Assembly: GCF_016093275.1 (NCBI RefSeq) | Contig: NZ_JAEDAK010000017.1 | Coordinates: 1 to 64,000 of the forward strand | DNA: 64,000 bases | Direction of reading: 5' to 3' | Source of the DNA: Inhella proteolytica | GTDB lineage: Bacteria > Pseudomonadota > Gammaproteobacteria > Burkholderiales > Burkholderiaceae_C | Shown: positions 63,737 through 64,000 of the stretch, piece after piece | Position numbering within the stretch: position 1 is the first letter of the stretch | Layout of the letters: each line of letters starts with the position of its first letter | Made by a program: the position numbers and the translations under genes | Notes under the pieces: model-generated | What the model was told of the DNA's origin: nothing | Seen by the model: only the letters and a program-made list of their open reading frames with translations | Database searches by the model: none

Positions 63737-64000
63737 ATGAAGACGATTTGCACCGCCCTACTGTTCAGCCTTGCCGTGCTGGGCGCCCAGGCCCAGACCC
63801 ACACCCCCAAGGTGGACGAGCGCCAGGCGAACCAGGAAAAGCGCATCGACCAAGGCGTGGCCAGCGGCGAGCTGACGAAGCGCGAGGCGCGCAAGCTGGA
63901 GCGTGAGCAGGCGGCCGTGGACCGCATGGAAGACAAGGCCAAAGCCGACGGCAAGGTGACGCGCCGCGAACGCGCCAAGCTCGATGCCGCGCAAGACGCC
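63737..64000 (+). CDS. Exported repeat protein of unknown function (partial, C-terminus outside window)
   Basis: The first 88 codons. A signal peptide (about residues 1-20, ending AQA) is followed by a charged repetitive region: KRIDQGVASGELTKREARKLE then DKAKADGKVTRRERAKLDAAQ, two related units with the pattern (D/S)GxLTxRExxKL. Such repeats resemble degenerate EF-hand-like or helical hairpin units in uncharacterised betaproteobacterial secreted proteins. An AGGAGA ribosome-binding site precedes the ATG. Confidence 0.75.
   Translation, partial: MKTICTALLFSLAVLGAQAQTHTPKVDERQANQEKRIDQGVASGELTKREARKLEREQAAVDRMEDKAKADGKVTRRERAKLDAAQDA

Overview
The window is a high-GC, gene-dense chromosomal segment of a betaproteobacterium, most likely order Burkholderiales (Roseateles/Inhella/Rubrivivax/Leptothrix-like). 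The reasons are the GC-rich codon use, many ATGA/GTGA/TTGA start-stop overlaps, the ABC permease-bolA-murA-hisG block, the PHA-system protein and the FeS-type photolyase. It carries 68 protein genes (two cut by the window ends, one frameshifted) plus a 21-residue leader peptide. I saw no rRNA, tRNA, CRISPR array or insertion sequence.

Layout. 1-2356 (-): end of an MSHA-type pilus operon (mshI, a PilN-like gene, mshJ, partial mshK). 2489-5195 (+): pth, a small exported protein and a response regulator with an HD-GYP domain. 5196-25790 (-): a long co-oriented run holding ferredoxin, coaD, rsmD and the his genes in pieces. hisG and hisD sit behind ABC-2 transporter, bolA and murA. About 8.3 kb of other genes (two unrecognised exported proteins, a photolyase cassette, an FHA-EAL protein and a vapBC pair) separate hisD from hisC-B-H-A, and three small genes separate hisA from hisF. 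hisI and hisE are not seen. 25870-28924 (+): TetR regulator, TPR protein, MFS transporter; a RbgA-type GTPase follows on the minus strand.

30048-41799 holds what reads as a fatty-acid reduction and wax-ester toolkit: an iron alcohol dehydrogenase, a large acyl-ACP-reductase-like oxidoreductase, a wax ester synthase/diacylglycerol acyltransferase, an acyl-CoA-binding protein and a polyhydroxyalkanoate-system protein. They are interspersed with three peptidases (S9, C69, M24). Three of the proteins end in Lys/Ala-rich tails. Two copies of a 92-bp palindromic repeat lie beside the reductase and acyl-CoA-binding genes.

41805-55587: a COG4324 aminopeptidase, a molybdopterin oxidoreductase, a saccharopine-dehydrogenase-like reductase, an M20 amidohydrolase, DUF1415, a 5'-nucleotidase, an ECF sigma factor with an ankyrin-type membrane partner, tyrS, an M23 peptidase and anmK. 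55659-64000: erpA, rpsI-rplM, a GNAT-srkA pair, htpG, aroG, tldD and a partial exported protein.

Regulation can be read at several places. The clearest is upstream of aroG (62011-62174): a promoter-like sequence, a leader peptide with the run FFSFWFY, a mutually exclusive antiterminator and an intrinsic terminator, a textbook attenuation arrangement for a DAHP synthase. Others are a sigma-32-like promoter for htpG, regularly spaced palindromes before vapBC, and single palindromes before phr, tyrS and a peptidase pair. Gene-free stretches over 300 bp are 33616-33993 (terminator plus repeat) and 52801-53128 (tyrS palindrome and divergent promoters).
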